Source of the DNA: Victivallaceae bacterium
Lineage (GTDB): Bacteria; Verrucomicrobiota; Lentisphaeria; Victivallales; Victivallaceae
Assembly: GCA_028698975.1 (NCBI GenBank)
Contig: JAQVVK010000113.1
Coordinates: forward strand, 1 to 7,023
Direction of reading: 5' to 3'
Length of the DNA stretch: 7,023 bases
Shown: positions 4,983 through 7,023 of the stretch, one piece after another
Numbering within the stretch: the stretch's first letter is position 1
Layout of the letters: each line of letters begins with the position of its first letter
Position numbers and translations under genes: made by a program
Notes under the pieces: model-generated
The model's database searches: none
What the model was told of the DNA's origin: nothing
The model's input: only the letters and a program-made list of their open reading frames with translations

Positions 4983-5011
4983 TTGTTTTATCGGCGTCGA
5001 AGCATTATCTT
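4983..5011 (+). promoter_or_regulatory. Putative promoter of the Fe-S protein gene
   Basis: TTGTTT (4983-4988), 17 bases, then TATCTT (5006-5011) is a moderate sigma-70-type match in the divergent intergenic region (4853-5046). Transcription would start near 5018. An 8-base direct repeat, AATGCAAG, occurs at 5016-5023 and 5028-5035, the second copy running into the AAGGAG ribosome site. Confidence 0.35.
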
Positions 5012-5046
5012 TATAAATGCAAGTTTTAATGCAAGGAGAAGATTTC

Positions 5047-6156
5047 ATGAGTTCAAAAGTTTATTTCACCGATTTTCGCACCCGCTTTCACGGCGCGAGC
5101 CTGCTCGACAAAATACAGCGTCTGATGAAGACCGCCGGATTTGAAAGCATCGATTTCAAGGATAAATTCGTCGCCATAAAAATGCACTTCGGCGAAGTCG
5201 GCAACCTCGCTTTTTTGCGCCCCAATTACGCCAAGGCCGTGGCCGATTATGTGAAACAGCTGGGCGGCAAACCGTTTCTTACCGACTGCAACACCCTCTA
5301 TGTCGGCGGCCGCAAAAACGCGCTGGAGCATCTCGACACCGCCATGCTCAACGGGTTTTCGCCGCTTTCCACCGGCTGCCAGATCATCATCGCCGACGGA
5401 CTTAAAGGCAACGACGAAGTCGATGCGCCGGTGCCGCACGGCGAACACTTCAAATTCGCCAAAATCGGGCGGGCGGTGATGGATGCCGACATCATCATAA
5501 GTTTGACCCACTTTAAGGGGCACGAGAAGATGGGCATTGGCGGAGTCATCAAAAATATCGGCATGGGCTGCGGTTCGCGGGCGGGCAAGATGGCCATGCA
5601 CAGCGACGGCAAGCCGTTTCTCGACCGGGAACTTTGCATTGGTTGCGGCATCTGCCGCAAAAACTGCGCCCAGAACGCGTTGAACCTTTCCGGCGGCAAG
5701 ATGGCGATAGATCATGACCTCTGCGTCGGCTGCGGCCGCTGCATATCGGCCTGCCCCAAGGACGCATTGCAGGCCACTTGGGATCAGCATGACAAGATAC
5801 TCGACGAAAAGACCGCCGAATACACGGCGGCGGTGCTCGACGGCAAACTGCATTTTCATGTGAGTTTGCTTTGCGACATCACCCCCAACTGCGACTGTCA
5901 CGGCGAAAGCGACACGCCGATACTGCCCGACATCGGTATTCTGGCCGGGTTCGACCCGGTCGCCCTCGACGTGGCCGCCTGCGATCTCTGCAACCGGGCG
6001 CAACGGCTTGAAAACACTTGGCTGGATGATTGTCCGCACGGCTCCGACGTCTTTGACGACGCCCACGACAACACCCATTGGCGCGACGCCATCGATCACG
6101 CGGTAAAGATCGGGCTGGGGAGCGACCAGTACGAAATGGTGACCATGCCGCTGTAA
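5047..6156 (+). CDS. DUF362 protein with two [4Fe-4S] ferredoxin motifs
   Basis: The 369-residue cytoplasmic protein is a DUF362-family Fe-S protein (the COG2768-like group); its function is not established. The DUF362 part spans most of the chain, with SLTHFKGHEKMGIGGVIKN and MGCGSRAGKM around 153-182 (Cys175). A ferredoxin insert carries Cys197, 200, 203, 207 and Cys226, 229, 232, 236, each set C-x2-C-x2-C-x3-C, sufficient for two [4Fe-4S] clusters. After it come Cys276, Cys282 and Cys284 (CDITPNCDC) and the family block PDIGILAGFDPVALDVAACDLC (294-315). Electron transfer or redox chemistry in an anaerobe is the likely role. I chose ATG 5047 because AAGGAG (5033-5038) lies eight bases upstream; in-frame ATGs at 5017 and 5029 lack good sites. 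The gene is a single unit ending at a shared terminator. Confidence 0.92.
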   Translation: MSSKVYFTDFRTRFHGASLLDKIQRLMKTAGFESIDFKDKFVAIKMHFGEVGNLAFLRPNYAKAVADYVKQLGGKPFLTDCNTLYVGGRKNALEHLDTAMLNGFSPLSTGCQIIIADGLKGNDEVDAPVPHGEHFKFAKIGRAVMDADIIISLTHFKGHEKMGIGGVIKNIGMGCGSRAGKMAMHSDGKPFLDRELCIGCGICRKNCAQNALNLSGGKMAIDHDLCVGCGRCISACPKDALQATWDQHDKILDEKTAEYTAAVLDGKLHFHVSLLCDITPNCDCHGESDTPILPDIGILAGFDPVALDVAACDLCNRAQRLENTWLDDCPHGSDVFDDAHDNTHWRDAIDHAVKIGLGSDQYEMVTMPL

Positions 6157-6178
6157 GGGCATAACTCCCAAAACAGAA

Positions 6179-6220
6179 CGCCCCGGCTTCGTATTGACCA
6201 CGGAGCCGGGGCGAATTTTT
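6179..6220. terminator. Bidirectional terminator between the Fe-S gene and thi4
   Basis: Bases 6179-6192 pair with 6200-6213 in a 14-bp stem with one G-U pair around a seven-base loop. AATTTTT follows on the plus strand. On the minus strand the stem is followed by TTCTGTTTT, a weaker but usable T-rich tail. It lies between the convergent stops at 6156 and 6242 and can end both transcripts. Confidence 0.85.
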
Positions 6221-6241
6221 ACTTGAAATCGGGTAACCCGA

Positions 6242-7023
6242 TTATTTTTTGCCAAGCTTCTCGATGATAAGCTTGGCCACCTTTTCACCGGAGAGCAGCA
6301 TGCCGCCGAAGATCGGCCCCATGCGATAACCGCCCGCCGTGTTGTTGGCGCTCATGCCGCAGGCGAAGAGGCCGGGGAAATATTCGCGGGTGTTGTCGAT
6401 GGTCGAAGCCTCGCCGCTGTCTACCCACATCGGCTTTTCGCCCAGAACTTTACCGGTTTCGGTATCAAGTTTGACCTGCGCCTTTTCGGTGGCGAGGTGC
6501 AGTATTTCGCTGGGGTGTCCGGTGCCGTCAACGATGGCTTCGGAAATAACGGTGAGCGGGTCGACGTGCATGCCCAGCCGCTCCACCGGCGTCCAGTTGA
6601 TGACCAGACCGTTGACCTTGCCGTTTTTAAAGACGATGTCTTCGACGCTCATCGCGTTGAATATTTTGGCTCCGGCGGATACCGCGCCGTAGATCAGCCC
6701 GCTGGCCATCTCGACCGAATCGAGCGTGTGATAGCCGCAGTTTCCCTCGATTTCGCGGTGGTGAATGCCGAAAGAATCCAGAATATGCAGCGCACTGTCC
6801 TGCACCACGACTTCGTTGAAGAGCATACCGCCGCCCCAAGTGCCGCCGCCCGGCGCGAGTTTGCGCTCAAACAGCGCGGTTTTCAACCCGGCCTTGGCCA
6901 GATCGCGGGCCGCCACCAGCGCGGACGGCCCCGCGCCGACCAGCGCGACGTCAAGCGTGAGCGCGGATTCAAGTTTTGCGCTGAAATTGCGCACAATGGC
7001 GGTGGAAATCACATTTTCGATTG
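6242..7023 (-). CDS. thi4: Thi4-type thiazole synthase, sulfide-dependent form (5' end outside window)
   Basis: This is a Thi4-family enzyme that makes the ADP-thiazole precursor of thiamin from NAD and glycine. Numbered from the in-frame GTG at 7012, the FAD/NAD-binding GxGxxG-like motif is VGAGPSALVAA (25-35), then FERK (48-51), GGGTWGGGM (55-63), and a C-terminal block CGMSANNTAGGYRMGPIFGGM. At the site where yeast Thi4 has the sulfur-donating Cys205, this protein has His149 in MHVDPL. That is the form described for archaeal, sulfide-dependent catalytic Thi4 enzymes, which use free sulfide and iron. The frame is open past 7012 to the window edge (Ile-Glu-Asn upstream), and Thi4 proteins usually have a few residues before this point. 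The true start is therefore probably outside the window. Any promoter or TPP riboswitch would also lie outside. About 256 residues are visible, near the usual 260 or so. Confidence 0.9.
   Translation of the reverse strand, partial: IENVISTAIVRNFSAKLESALTLDVALVGAGPSALVAARDLAKAGLKTALFERKLAPGGGTWGGGMLFNEVVVQDSALHILDSFGIHHREIEGNCGYHTLDSVEMASGLIYGAVSAGAKIFNAMSVEDIVFKNGKVNGLVINWTPVERLGMHVDPLTVISEAIVDGTGHPSEILHLATEKAQVKLDTETGKVLGEKPMWVDSGEASTIDNTREYFPGLFACGMSANNTAGGYRMGPIFGGMLLSGEKVAKLIIEKLGKK

Noticed and set aside
5053..6288. 411-codon open frame on the minus strand opposite the Fe-S protein gene
   Set aside because: It is longer than the gene it opposes, but it has no recognisable motif and runs through the shared terminator. 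GC-biased third codon positions of the real gene readily create such antisense frames.

Overview
The window looks like chromosomal DNA from an anaerobic, moderately GC-rich bacterium with short intergenic gaps. The anaerobe call rests on two genes: a Thi4-type thiazole synthase with His where aerobic eukaryotic enzymes carry the sacrificial Cys, and a DUF362 protein with two [4Fe-4S] ferredoxin motifs. Sigma-70-like promoters with TATATT -10 boxes and clear Shine-Dalgarno sites point to Bacteria. The protein style recalls the PVC group (Lentisphaerota or Kiritimatiellota), but that is only a low-confidence guess. I see no mobile element, CRISPR array, tRNA or rRNA.

Layout. Bases 1-468 hold no convincing large gene. 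They contain an AT-rich hairpin with a T-run, a near-perfect promoter (158-186) set in nested palindromes, and a GC-rich, strongly self-complementary leader of about 275 nt. The leader carries a possible 33-codon peptide and ends in two mutually exclusive hairpins, one terminator-like, directly upstream of the next gene. That gene (469-1410) is a CorA-type divalent cation transporter with GMS in place of GMN, followed after 1 nt by an unrecognised four-helix membrane protein (1412-1957). A separate promoter and leader hairpin precede a fructose-6-phosphate aldolase (2118-2792), which ends at a strong hairpin. Next is a self-standing promoter and a polysaccharide deacetylase-family protein (2921-3721). 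It converges with a two-gene minus-strand operon: an HD-domain phosphohydrolase (4852-4295) and a GrpB-family protein (4298-3726), joined by a GTGA overlap. A divergent intergenic region then leads to the DUF362/ferredoxin protein (5047-6156). This converges on a shared bidirectional terminator with thi4 (7023-6242), whose 5' end lies beyond the window.

How the genes fit together. The transporter and the membrane protein form one transcription unit, apparently under leader control. The HD and GrpB proteins are translationally coupled and probably act on related substrates, possibly nucleotides. The aldolase and the deacetylase-like protein are single-gene units in carbon and carbohydrate metabolism. 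The Fe-S protein and Thi4 are convergent neighbours whose chemistry suits a reduced, sulfide-containing cytoplasm.

The best candidate for something undescribed is the transporter leader: a structured RNA plus short acidic/proline/arginine peptide upstream of a CorA-family gene. It resembles in logic, not in evident homology, the mgtL/mgtA Mg2+ leader of enterobacteria.
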